DNA of 34,221 nt from an uncultured Alphaproteobacteria bacterium. Its GTDB lineage: Bacteria > Pseudomonadota > Alphaproteobacteria > RF32 > CAG-239. The notes below the pieces were generated by a model that was not told the origin of the DNA, did no database searches, and saw nothing but the letters and a program-made list of their open reading frames with translations. The stretch covers positions 19,591 to 53,811 of the forward strand of contig CAJTMA010000014.1 in the NCBI GenBank assembly GCA_910577205.1, written 5' to 3'. The position numbers were made by a program, and so were the translations under genes. This document shows, in pieces, positions 8,340 to 18,100 of this stretch (positions within the stretch are counted from its first letter, which is position 1; the number at the start of each line of letters is the position of its first letter).

Positions 8340-10953
8340 AATACTCCAGAAGCGTCTTATCTGCCTGGCTTATTCGCTTATCGGGCTGACCGCCGCACTG
8401 GTTTTATTCCTGATGTATCCGGAATACCGGCTGTTACTGGTATTTACTTTTATTTTGACAACAGTCTGCTGCCTCTCCCTGACCATCAAAACCATCAACG
8501 CCGCGGAAGAAGCCATCAGTTACGGTGGATTTGCTAATGAAATCATCCGTAATGACTTTGAGATAATCCGCATAGACAACCCCGGCGGCGAACCCGTGCT
8601 GCAAAACGACCGTGCCAAGGAAATGTTTCACGATGAACCGCTACTGGCCTATTTGGAAAAACATTTATCCTCCCATCCGGGCAACAAAACATCATTCTAC
8701 CGCCTGCAAACGGCATACACCAATCTGGCATCGGAAAAAGTGACTCTCGCGCTCAATCTGCACCATGATGAAACCAAAATTTTTGCCTCAGAGGAATGGT
8801 TTACCATTAGCCTAAAACCGGTCTACTTAAAAAAAGCCGATATTTTTGAAGGTCGGTTTTCGATTAAAGCCATAAAAAAATATACCTACCACCTCTGGAA
8901 GCTGGAAGACATCACCGCCGCCAAAAACATGGAACAGGTTTTTCAGGAAGAACGCAGCACCTTGCATGATTTTCTTGATTACCTGCCCGTCGGCCTTTAC
9001 ACCTGCAACGAAGACTACCGCATAGAATATTGCAACCATGCATTTGCTAAAGCGCTCGCCTGTGACCGGGATGAAATCACCGGCGAAAACTTCTGGCGCT
9101 TTTTGAGCCCGCAATGCGAACTGCCCGCCAGAAAACCGCAATGGCGCGGAAACATATATCTCACGGGCGCAGACGGCCAAAGCCGGGAATATTTTCTGGC
9201 TCAGGAAAGCTTCCGCACAGATAAAGACATTCACTACCGCGGCGTTATGGTAAATGACCTGCCCACAGATAAAGAACTAAAGCAGCATTTGGATCATTCG
9301 CTGGATGAAATCAGCTGGCTGTTTAATTTTGCCCCGGTCGGCATTGCCTTTGTCAGCCCGGAAGGCGATATCCGCGACTGCAATGCCGCCATCGAAAAGT
9401 TTCTGAACCGCAGCCGCGAACAAATTATAAACCACCGTATTTTTGACTACATCCGCCCGGAGGACATTGAAGTCCTGCACCGGGAAATCCGCTCAGTCAA
9501 CAACGGTACGCAGCTTTCCAAAGCCATTGATGTCCATATTTTCTTAGATAATATTGAACGGATTGCCTCAATTTATTTAAGCCCCATGCAAAAGCTCCAT
9601 TCGCTCCATCCCGAACAAAGCGACGGCCTCGTTATTTACCTGATTGACAGCACCCGACAGAAAAATTTGGAATTGCAATTTGCCCAAGCCCAAAAAATGC
9701 AGGCAATGGGACAACTGGCCGGCGGTGTCGCCCACGACTTCAACAACCTGCTGACCGCAATGATTGGCTTCTGCGACCTGCTGCTGCAACGCCACGGCGT
9801 CGGCGATCCGTCTTTTACGGATTTGATTCAAATCAAACAAAATGCCAACCGCGCCGCCGGGCTGGTTCGTCAGCTGCTGGCTTTCTCGCGCAAACAGCCG
9901 TTAAAGCCGAAACTGATAGACGTTACCGAAAACTTTGTTGAACTCAGTCATATGCTGAAACGTATCTTAGGCGAACAAGTTATTCTCAAATTTTCTCACG
10001 GCAGCGATTTGGGCTTCATCCGTGTTGATCCCGTACAATTCTCACAAGTAATTATCAACTTGGCAGTCAACGCCAAAGATGCCATGAACGGCAGCGGCAC
10101 TCTGACAATCACTACCCGGGTTGAAAGCTTAACCACCCCGTACCAATTCGGCGCGGATACCATTAAGCCGGGCGAATTTGTGGTTGTTGACGTTGCGGAC
10201 ACCGGCTGCGGCATCCCTCCGGAAAACCTTTCCCGCATTTTCGAACCTTTCTTTTCAACCAAACAAAATGTTGTCGGCTCCGGAACCGGCTTGGGCTTAG
10301 CCATGGTCTACGGCATTGTCCGCCAAACTGAAGGTTTTATAAAAGTAGACAGTTCTGTCGGCCGCGGTACAACCTTCTCGATTCATCTGCCGCGCTTCGA
10401 AAACGATGCTGAAGAAGAAAAACTGCAAACCGCCGATATGCAAAAACAAATTACCGCGAAAGACGGCACGCCGATTCTCACCGTGCAGGAAAAACAAACC
10501 TCCCCGGTTGCCGTAAATCAAAAATTGATTTTTGGCCTAAACGTATCAGCCATTGACCGCCGCCATGAAACAGAACAAAAAGCTGAAGACATCCGTATTC
10601 TATTCGTAGAAGACGAAGATTCCGTCCGCACCTTTGCTATCCGCGCTTTGCAAAAGAAAGGCTACGAAGTCATAGGCTGCAATTCTGCGGAAAATGCCTT
10701 GGAACAACTGGAAAACGACAAAGACTTTGACCTGCTGATTACCGACATGGTTATGCCCGGCATGAGCGGCGCTGAATTAGCCGGCATTGTCCGCGAAAAA
10801 ATACCCGGAATAAAAATTCTCCTTGCTTCCGGCTACTCGGAAGAAATTGCCCGGCGCGAACTGGCCTCGTCACAGGACTTTGAGTTTATGGCCAAACCTT
10901 TCAGCCTCGGCGACCTGACCAAAAAAGTTTTTGATATTCTGAATCAGAAATAG
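8305..10953 (+). CDS. cckA: Hybrid sensor histidine kinase CckA
   Basis: An 882-aa inner-membrane kinase with two N-terminal transmembrane helices (~15-60), PAS-type sensor domains at about 90-440, HisKA with the phospho-accepting His477 in GGVAHDFNNLL, an HATPase domain (NLAVNAKDAM, DTGCGIPPE, GSGTGLGLAMVYGI) and a C-terminal receiver with Asp814 in LLITDMVMPG. This order and the HDFNNLL box are typical of CckA, which through ChpT phosphorylates CtrA and CpdR to control the alphaproteobacterial cell cycle and motility. I chose ATG 8305 (GAGG 9 nt upstream) rather than TTG 8287. Location after flhB is a known alphaproteobacterial arrangement. ctrA and chpT are not in the window. Confidence 0.93.
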   Translation: MLCSLKTPRPDKILQKRLICLAYSLIGLTAALVLFLMYPEYRLLLVFTFILTTVCCLSLTIKTINAAEEAISYGGFANEIIRNDFEIIRIDNPGGEPVLQNDRAKEMFHDEPLLAYLEKHLSSHPGNKTSFYRLQTAYTNLASEKVTLALNLHHDETKIFASEEWFTISLKPVYLKKADIFEGRFSIKAIKKYTYHLWKLEDITAAKNMEQVFQEERSTLHDFLDYLPVGLYTCNEDYRIEYCNHAFAKALACDRDEITGENFWRFLSPQCELPARKPQWRGNIYLTGADGQSREYFLAQESFRTDKDIHYRGVMVNDLPTDKELKQHLDHSLDEISWLFNFAPVGIAFVSPEGDIRDCNAAIEKFLNRSREQIINHRIFDYIRPEDIEVLHREIRSVNNGTQLSKAIDVHIFLDNIERIASIYLSPMQKLHSLHPEQSDGLVIYLIDSTRQKNLELQFAQAQKMQAMGQLAGGVAHDFNNLLTAMIGFCDLLLQRHGVGDPSFTDLIQIKQNANRAAGLVRQLLAFSRKQPLKPKLIDVTENFVELSHMLKRILGEQVILKFSHGSDLGFIRVDPVQFSQVIINLAVNAKDAMNGSGTLTITTRVESLTTPYQFGADTIKPGEFVVVDVADTGCGIPPENLSRIFEPFFSTKQNVVGSGTGLGLAMVYGIVRQTEGFIKVDSSVGRGTTFSIHLPRFENDAEEEKLQTADMQKQITAKDGTPILTVQEKQTSPVAVNQKLIFGLNVSAIDRRHETEQKAEDIRILFVEDEDSVRTFAIRALQKKGYEVIGCNSAENALEQLENDKDFDLLITDMVMPGMSGAELAGIVREKIPGIKILLASGYSEEIARRELASSQDFEFMAKPFSLGDLTKKVFDILNQK

Positions 10954-10963
10954 GAATAAACGG

Positions 10964-11692
10964 ATGAACAACACCAACCTAACCGGACAATTGCCATTAG
11001 AATTTATCCCTGAGCCATATCTGGGAAAAGAAGACTTCATGGTCGCAGCCTGTAACCATGAGGCTTTTGCCCTGGTTGATTCTTGGCCTGCCTGGCCGTT
11101 TTTTGCCATCTGCATTTACGGACCGGAAGGCTGCGGAAAAACACACTTGGCAACCATGTTTGCCCATAATGTCGCTAATCTGGCTAACTGGCCATACAAA
11201 GTTCCCGTTGTGCGCGCAAAAGACATCCGTTTTGAAACACTGCAACTTTTCGAGAAATGCAGCTGTTTAATTGTGGAAGAATTAAGCGAAAATGTTGATA
11301 ATGAAGCGCTTTTCCATTTATACAATCATTATCGCAACGAAGGCGGATATATCCTGTTCACTGCGGCGCAAGCCCCGGCACGCACCCGTTTTACGCTTCC
11401 GGATCTTCAGTCCCGCATGAATATTGTTCCCTCCGTGGCGATTAATGAACCTGATGACGAAATGCTCTCGGCACTGATACTCAAATTATTCACTGACCGG
11501 CAGATAATGGTCGCACCGGAGATTATCAATTATATTCTCCTGAATATGCAGCGCTCTTTTGCTTATGCCCGAAAGTTGGTAGCAGAAATTGACAGCATTT
11601 CTCTGGCACGCAAACGCGCCGTATCGCTTGCAATCGTCAAAGAAGCATTCAGCGTTCTCAATGATAACCATCAAGGCGACCTCTTTTCCTGA
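10964..11692 (+). CDS. hdaA: DnaA regulatory inactivator HdaA
   Basis: A 242-aa DnaA-like AAA+ protein without the DnaA DNA-binding domain. Near the N-terminus QLPLEF (9-14) fits the sliding-clamp-binding motif of Hda proteins. The Walker A is GPEGCGKTH and Walker-B-like residues are LIVEE. Clamp-bound Hda stimulates hydrolysis of DnaA-bound ATP and prevents re-initiation. The C-terminus QGDLFS (237-242) looks like a second clamp motif. It follows cckA after 10 nt, grouping two cell-cycle regulators. An alternative is a generic DnaA/Hda-family ATPase, but the clamp motif makes HdaA the best call. Confidence 0.88.
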   Translation: MNNTNLTGQLPLEFIPEPYLGKEDFMVAACNHEAFALVDSWPAWPFFAICIYGPEGCGKTHLATMFAHNVANLANWPYKVPVVRAKDIRFETLQLFEKCSCLIVEELSENVDNEALFHLYNHYRNEGGYILFTAAQAPARTRFTLPDLQSRMNIVPSVAINEPDDEMLSALILKLFTDRQIMVAPEIINYILLNMQRSFAYARKLVAEIDSISLARKRAVSLAIVKEAFSVLNDNHQGDLFS

Positions 11693-11703
11693 AAGCCCAT
11701 AAA

Positions 11704-13308
11704 ATGCTGACCAGATTACTGACTTTTTTGAAACAGCCATATTATATTGCCGCCGACAGCCTGCATTTTAATTTGCTCTATGCCCTGCTGACGATCATTT
11801 TGTATGACGGCGTTTTTTTCAAACACGCCACAGCTTACAACAACGGTTTTTGTTTTTTAGGCGGGCTTTTCATCTGCCTGTGGCTGATTTGGTTTATTGC
11901 CGCGGAAATCCTGTTCCACCGCTACACCCGCAAACCTCTGGCCATATTTTTTATCCTGCTTAACACTACCGCTTTTTATTTTATGTTCACTTATAACGCG
12001 ACCATTGATAAAATTATGTTTTTAAACATTCTGCAAACGGATGTGTCTGAAGTCAGGGATTTGCTTCGCCCGAGATTCTTTTGGTTTATGCTTGTCTTGG
12101 GAATCTTGCCTGCGGCAATGATTCTAAAAACCCGTATTTTACCGTCTTCCCGCCGCCGACATATGGCCGCAATCAGCATCGCAGCCGGCATTATCGCTCT
12201 GATAATGCTTGGCAACTTTTCAACAACCGATTCTTTTTTGCGCAGCAACCGCAATCTGCGTTATTATCTGGCGCCGTCTAATTACATCGGGTCATTAATA
12301 TCCATTGCCAAACTTAAAGCCCGCCCCATGCAGAATTTAGTTAAAATCGGCGAAGACGCCACCCTTGCCCCTTACTGGCACGGCAAGAAAAAAAACCTTT
12401 TTGTCTTCGTTATGGGAGAAACCGCCCGCGCTGCCAACTTCTCACTCCGCGGCTACCACCGCCCGACAAACGAAGCGCTGACCGCATATCTGCAAGACCT
12501 CATCTATTATAAAGACACTCAGGCTTGCGGAACGTCCACGGCGGTATCCGTTCCCTGCATATTTTCCCATAATGACCGGCAAAATTTCAAACCGGGCACA
12601 GAAACCCATACGGAAAACCTGCTGGATATATTGCAACGTGCCGGCTACAAAGTTTTATGGCGGGAAAACAATACCGGCTGCCAAAATGTCTGCAACCGCG
12701 TTGAACTGGAAGATCCCTGCAAAACCGGAAAATTCTGCCTTGATGAAATTCTGCTCGACAATCTTGAAAATAAAGCAGCCAACTTCACTTCCGACGCTTT
12801 TGTCGTCCTTCACCAGCGGGGCAGCCATGGCCCGGCTTATTCGGAACATTATTCTCAAGAAGCTGATATTTATAAACCGATTTGCACGCAAAAAGATTTT
12901 CCTGAGTGCTCTAAGGAAAGCCTGGTTAATGTCTATGACAACACCATTGCCTACACCAGCCAGTTTCTGGCCAAAACCATCGACAAGCTCTCCAAGCTTT
13001 CCGATAAATACAACACGGTTATGATTTATATCTCCGACCATGGCGAGTCATTGGGTGAAAACGGAATGCTCTTACACTCTGCCCCTTATAAAACAGCTCC
13101 GGCGGAACAAAAAGATATTCCATTCCTGATTTGGATATCCGATTCTTTTGCAAAAGACTTCAATTTAGACAAGGATTGCCTGCGCCGCATGGCCGAAAAC
13201 CCACATTCCCAAGACAATATTTTTCACTCTGTTCTCGGGCTGAGCGGCGTTAAAACCGGCTTATACATCCCAACTCTTGATATTTTTGCCGCTTGCCGCA
13301 ACCGGTAA
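11704..13308 (+). CDS. EptA-like phosphoethanolamine transferase
   Basis: A 534-aa membrane-anchored metal-dependent transferase of the EptA/MCR family. Five hydrophobic segments occupy about residues 1-165, followed by a periplasmic alkaline-phosphatase-fold domain. Key motifs are MGETARAANFSLRGY (metal and substrate), CGTSTAVSVPCIFSH with the likely nucleophile Thr279, HQRGSHGPAY and YISDHGESLGENGMLLHSAPY. Paired cysteines in the soluble domain match family disulphides. These enzymes move phosphoethanolamine from phosphatidylethanolamine to lipid A or other glycans, lowering negative charge and polymyxin sensitivity. It closes the pgm-flagellar-cckA run. Sequence alone does not separate lipid A from core or other acceptors. 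Confidence 0.88.
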   Translation: MLTRLLTFLKQPYYIAADSLHFNLLYALLTIILYDGVFFKHATAYNNGFCFLGGLFICLWLIWFIAAEILFHRYTRKPLAIFFILLNTTAFYFMFTYNATIDKIMFLNILQTDVSEVRDLLRPRFFWFMLVLGILPAAMILKTRILPSSRRRHMAAISIAAGIIALIMLGNFSTTDSFLRSNRNLRYYLAPSNYIGSLISIAKLKARPMQNLVKIGEDATLAPYWHGKKKNLFVFVMGETARAANFSLRGYHRPTNEALTAYLQDLIYYKDTQACGTSTAVSVPCIFSHNDRQNFKPGTETHTENLLDILQRAGYKVLWRENNTGCQNVCNRVELEDPCKTGKFCLDEILLDNLENKAANFTSDAFVVLHQRGSHGPAYSEHYSQEADIYKPICTQKDFPECSKESLVNVYDNTIAYTSQFLAKTIDKLSKLSDKYNTVMIYISDHGESLGENGMLLHSAPYKTAPAEQKDIPFLIWISDSFAKDFNLDKDCLRRMAENPHSQDNIFHSVLGLSGVKTGLYIPTLDIFAACRNR

Positions 13309-13328
13309 ACAAATCTTAAACTTTTCGC

Positions 13329-13375
13329 TTGTATTATGGTTGAAATTAATTTATATACCTCCATGAATGTATATA
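13329..13375 (+). promoter_or_regulatory. Promoter and AcrR/TtgR-type operator of the efflux operon
   Basis: TTGTAT (13329-13334), a 16-bp spacer and TTATAT (13351-13356) form a likely promoter. Overlapping the -10 is an inverted repeat, TATATAC (13352-13358) and GTATATA (13369-13375), with a central CCATGAAT. The 24-bp layout and core strongly resemble the E. coli AcrR operator and Pseudomonas TtgR operator. The first gene downstream encodes a TetR/AcrR regulator, so autorepression of the regulator-pump operon is the likely logic. Confidence 0.75.
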
Positions 13376-13396
13376 TTTTGAAAGAACCAACAACAA

Positions 13397-14026
13397 ATGG
13401 CAAGAAGAACCAAAGAAGAAGCCCAGCACACCCGGGAAACCATTCTCATGGCTGCGCTGGATACATTTTGCGAAAAAGGCTATTCGCGCACGACGTTTGA
13501 TGAAATTGCAAAAAAAATCAATCTCACCAAAGGCGCGGTCTATTGGCATTTTAAAAATAAGCCAGATATTATCAAAGCTTTGATTATTGAAGCTTTTGAA
13601 CGTAATGAAAAAGCCATTAACAGCAAGATTTCCGAGATCAAAACCCTTGAAGATTTGCAGCAATATTTTACCTTTGCCGCAGAAATCGTGCAAAATACCC
13701 CCATCTTCCGTAAATTTCTTTTTTTCGTCATGTATCAGATGGAATGGTCGGAAGGACTGTTTAATACCTTAAATATCTCCGGCCCGGTCAACCAGATTAT
13801 GACCTATCACCATGAACTGATAACCAAGGTTCTGCACCACTGCCACCAAGCAGGAACAATCCGCACGGATATTGATTTAGACATCGCGGCTGAAATGCTG
13901 CATTCCATGTGGGAGGGCACACTATACCGGGCTGTCAGCCAAAATTATACCGGTGATTTTATGAATCAAACCAAACAGAGTTTTCAAATATTAACTAATT
14001 CACTAAAGATAAAAAAGGATAACTAA
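13397..14026 (+). CDS. TetR/AcrR-family repressor of the adjacent RND pump
   Basis: A 209-aa regulator beginning MARRTKEEAQHTRETILMAA, with a TetR helix-turn-helix around residues 28-50 (TTFDEIAKKINLTKGAVYWHFKNK). This start is typical of AcrR/TtgR/MtrR-like repressors. The C-terminal ligand domain (residues ~80-200) is variable. It lies 21 bp downstream of an AcrR-like operator and one nucleotide ahead of the adaptor gene. This co-directional arrangement differs from the divergent acrR-acrAB of E. coli. It probably represses its own operon until a pump substrate binds. Confidence 0.9.
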   Translation: MARRTKEEAQHTRETILMAALDTFCEKGYSRTTFDEIAKKINLTKGAVYWHFKNKPDIIKALIIEAFERNEKAINSKISEIKTLEDLQQYFTFAAEIVQNTPIFRKFLFFVMYQMEWSEGLFNTLNISGPVNQIMTYHHELITKVLHHCHQAGTIRTDIDLDIAAEMLHSMWEGTLYRAVSQNYTGDFMNQTKQSFQILTNSLKIKKDN

Positions 14027-14027
14027 A

Positions 14028-15188
14028 ATGCAGGTTGGAACTATCTCAAAACGCACAATCATCCGCCGGACAGCCGTTATGCTGCTCTGCGGTGCTGCCG
14101 GCTGGTATCTCAAAGCCAAACTGACACCGCAAATGCCGATGATGGGAATGAACATGGGTGATCCTTATGTTTTGGTTCAACAAGTGCAGCAACAGGATAT
14201 TTCCCCCAAAAAAAGCTATATTGGCCATGTTCAGGCGATTAATGCCGTCGATTTGCGCCCGCAGGTTACCGGATATGTTGAAAAAGTTTTGTTTCAGGAA
14301 GGCTCGCTGGTAAAAGAAGGCGATATCCTGTTTGTTATTGAACAAAAACGTTATCTGGCCACCTTAGAACTGCGTGAAGCCGAACTTGAAAGCGCCAAAG
14401 CCAGCCTGGTTCGCGCCGAACGCGACTACAAGCGCCAAAAGTCCTTGAGCAGCCAAAACTATGCTTCAAAAGCCACCTTGGACACCTCAGAAAGCAACTA
14501 CCTGCAAGCTAAAGCGGCAGTAAAACAAGCCGAAGCCAATCTGGAATTGGCTAAAATCGATATGGGCTATACCGAAATCAAAGCTCCGATTACCGGATAT
14601 ATCGGCAAAGCGCTGGTAACGGAGGGCAACTACGTTAACTCCTCAACCCAAACACTGGCGCGCATTGTCCAGACTGATCCGATTCGCGTTGCTTTTTCCG
14701 TATCCGATAAAGATTTTCTCAATATGCGTGAACAAAAAATCAATCACGGTATTGAATCCATCAAAACCGAATTGGTTCTGCCTAACGGCAAAGTTCTGGT
14801 TAATCACCTGAAATCCCGTTTTAACGATAATGAAATCAATCCGGATACCGCAACCATTGCCGTTTATGCCGAATACGGCAACGAACAGAACTTGCTGCTG
14901 CCGGGCAACTACGTTGACATCCGCATCGGCAAACGCGAAAACGACTTTGCCACTCTTGTTCCGCAGGCCGCTTTGGCTCAAGATGAACACGGCAACTATG
15001 TAATGACTGTCGACAAAGACAATATCGCCCGCGAAACACGCGTTGTCATCGGCAACACGATGGAAGACAAACAAATTGTCAAAGATGGGCTGAAACCTGA
15101 AGACCGCGTTATCATCCAAGGCCTGCAAAAAATCCGCAACGGACAAAAAGTAACCGTTGGCGAAATCAAAACCGGGGAGGATAAATAA
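14028..15188 (+). CDS. RND efflux periplasmic adaptor (AcrA/MexA-like)
   Basis: A 386-aa HlyD/AcrA-type membrane-fusion protein with an N-terminal hydrophobic anchor (residues ~12-30, no lipobox Cys seen), a Met-rich linker, the barrel-sandwich entrance (GHVQAINAVDLRPQVTGYVEKVLFQEG), an alpha-helical hairpin (~95-170), a second lipoyl half (APITGYIGKALVTEGNYV), beta-barrel and membrane-proximal domains (GNYVDIRIG...GLQKIRNGQKV). It links the inner-membrane pump to an outer-membrane channel. The regulator lies one base upstream and the pump 3 nt downstream. No TolC-type channel gene is present, so one must be supplied from elsewhere. Confidence 0.92.
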   Translation: MQVGTISKRTIIRRTAVMLLCGAAGWYLKAKLTPQMPMMGMNMGDPYVLVQQVQQQDISPKKSYIGHVQAINAVDLRPQVTGYVEKVLFQEGSLVKEGDILFVIEQKRYLATLELREAELESAKASLVRAERDYKRQKSLSSQNYASKATLDTSESNYLQAKAAVKQAEANLELAKIDMGYTEIKAPITGYIGKALVTEGNYVNSSTQTLARIVQTDPIRVAFSVSDKDFLNMREQKINHGIESIKTELVLPNGKVLVNHLKSRFNDNEINPDTATIAVYAEYGNEQNLLLPGNYVDIRIGKRENDFATLVPQAALAQDEHGNYVMTVDKDNIARETRVVIGNTMEDKQIVKDGLKPEDRVIIQGLQKIRNGQKVTVGEIKTGEDK

Positions 15189-15191
15189 TCT

Positions 15192-18100
15192 ATGTTTTCT
15201 CGTATTTTTATTGAACGCCCGCGCTTTGCGATGGTGATTTCCATCGTTTTGACGCTTGCCGGCGCTATTTCAGTTTTTTCCCTGCCAATTTCGCTATACC
15301 CAGAAATTACACCGCCGGAAGTTGTTATCTCTGCCTCCTACCCCGGAGCAAGTGCTGAAGTTATTGCCAAAACCATCGGTATTCCGCTGGAGCAGGAAAT
15401 CAACGGTGTGGAAGATATGCTTTATATGAACTCTTCCTCCGAAAACTCGCAATACAGCCTGACGGTAACGTTTAAAGTCGGCGTTGATCGCGATATGGCG
15501 CAGGTAAAAGTCCAAAATCGTATTCAGCAGGCAACATCAAAACTGCCGACAGAAGTAACCCGCCAAGGCCTGACGGTAAAAAGCCGTTCCTCAAACATTC
15601 TTGGTTTCATCAGTATCATTTCGCCTAATAACACCTATACGCAGTTACAACTGTCCGACTATGTCCAAAACAACATTAAAGACAGTCTGAGCCGTGTATC
15701 CGGCGTGGGCGAAGTCAGCGTTCACGCGGCGCGTTTAAGTATGCGCGTTTGGCTGGATGCCGATAAAATTACCGCGCTGAACATTCCCGTCAGCAGCATT
15801 AAAGCAGCCATTGAAGGCCAAAACTACCAGCCTTCGCTCGGCAGTATCGGCGCGATGCCCGGCGACGGCAGCCAACAGATGGCCTATACGCTGCAAACTC
15901 AAGGACGCATCAATGAAGTTGAAGATTTCAAAAACATCATCATTCGCACAGCCGAACAAGGCGGTTTGGTTTATCTGAAAGATATTGCCACCGTTGAAAT
16001 CGGTGAAGAAAACTACCGAGCATCATCCAAATTTAACGGCGCTCCCAGCGTTGCTATTGCCATCAACCAGCTGGCCGGCGCGAATGCTTTGGATGCAATG
16101 GACGGTGTCAAAAAAGAAATTGAGCGTTTGTCCCAACGTTTTCCGGAAGACATCACCTACACCATCGGTTACGATTCCACCAAATATATTTTGGCCTCAA
16201 TTGAAGAGGTTATCTTTACCTTACTGTTAACCTTTGCACTGGTTATTCTGGTATGCTACGTCTTTTTGCAGGACTGGCGGTCAACTTTAGTGCCAACCCT
16301 GACTATTCCAGTATCCCTTTTTGCCACTTTTGCAGTCATGCAGGCTCTGGGCTACAGCCTAAATATGATGACTCTCTTTGGGTTAGTGTTGGCAATCGGT
16401 CTGGTGGTTGACGATGCCATTGTGGTGGTCGAGCGGGTTCTTTACCTGATGGAAAGCGAAAAACTATCCCCTAAAGAAGCAACAATCAAAGCAATGGAAC
16501 AAGTTTCCAGCGCTATTATTGCCACCACCTTGGTCTTGCTTGCCATCTTTGTCCCTGTCGGTTTTCTTGGCGGCATTACCGGAAAAATTTATCAACAATT
16601 CGCAATTGCCATTTCAACCTCAGTGTCTTTCTCATCACTGAACGCATTAACATTGTCCCCGGCTCTTTGTGCCACCTTACTGCGCCCGTTAAAACCGGCG
16701 CAGTCCGGCCCGTTATTCTGGTTCAATCAGGTCGTTAACAAATCCCGTGACCGTTATGCTTCTGTCGTGGGGTTAATCGGACGCAAAGTCAGTGTTATTT
16801 TCCTGTTGATGTTAATGCTGTTTGCCGCGGTCGGCGGATTGCTGAACATCAGCCAGACATCCTTTATCCCGTCTGAAGACCAAGGCGTTATCTTCATGAA
16901 CGTCCAACTGCCTGAAGGCGCTACCCGTAATCGCACCCAAGCCTTTGTTGACAAGATTTATCCGCTTCTCAAAGAAGAACCGGGCGTTGACAACATCATG
17001 GGGATTGTCGGTGTCAGCATGATTGGCGGCTCTGGCGAAAACGTCGCTATGGTAATTGTCACGCTACATCCTTGGAACGAACGCACGGACAAATCCTTGT
17101 CTTCATCAAATATTCTGAACAAGCTGCGCGCTAAAGTTACCGGAATGCCGGAAGCCGAAGTCCAGCTGTTTGAACCGCCGGCTATTATGGGCTTAGGTAT
17201 GAGCGGCGGCATGGATTACCGCCTGCAAGCCTTAAACTCCAATGACCCGCAAAAACTGGAAACGGCATTAAAAGGCTTCCTGGCAAAAATCAACCAAGAC
17301 CCGAATATCCTTTACGCCTACACCACTTACACGGCTCAAACCCCAAACTACTTCATTACCATCGACCGCGATAAGGCCGAAGCAATGAAAGTAAACATCG
17401 GCAGCATTTACAGCGTGTTGCAAAATTATCTCGGCTCCAGCTATGTCAATGACGTTAACTTTGGAACTCAGGTAAACAAAGTTATGATTCAGGCAGATTG
17501 GAAATACCGTAAAGATTTGGAAAGCATCAAAAAGCTCCATGTCCAAAACAACAACGGCGAGATGGTTCCTCTGGAAGCTCTGATTACCATGAACAAGGTT
17601 CTCTCTCCGCGGACGGTCAGCCGTTATAACCAATACCCGAGTGCCTCCATCACCGCGGTTCAAAGCCCGGCATCCAGCACCGGACAAGCGATGGGCGCGC
17701 TGGAAACCCTGTCGCAATCCCTGCCCTCAGGCTTTGGCTATGACTGGTCGGGCATGAGCTACCAAGAAAAGCAAAGCAGCGGGCAAATTGGCTACCTGAT
17801 TATCTTAGCCATGACCTTTGCATACTTGTTCTTAGTAGCGCAATATGAAAGCTGGTCCACCCCTCTGCCGGTTCTGACCTCCGTTTCTGTTGCCATGCTC
17901 GGCGCATTGCTCGGCTTGTTTATCACAGACTTGCCTCTGAGTATTTACGCCCAGTTAGGATTAATCCTCCTGGTCGGCTTGGCTGCCAAAAACGCAATTC
18001 TGATTGTAGAATTTTCTAAAGAAGAACGCGAGCGCGGCTCTTCAATCATCAAAGCGGCCGTTACCGGAACAAAAGAACGTTTCCGCGCGGTATTGATGAC

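Noticed and set aside
13346..13693. Minus-strand 115-aa frame opposite the TetR gene
   Set aside because: It is a shadow of a well-supported gene and would read through its operator.
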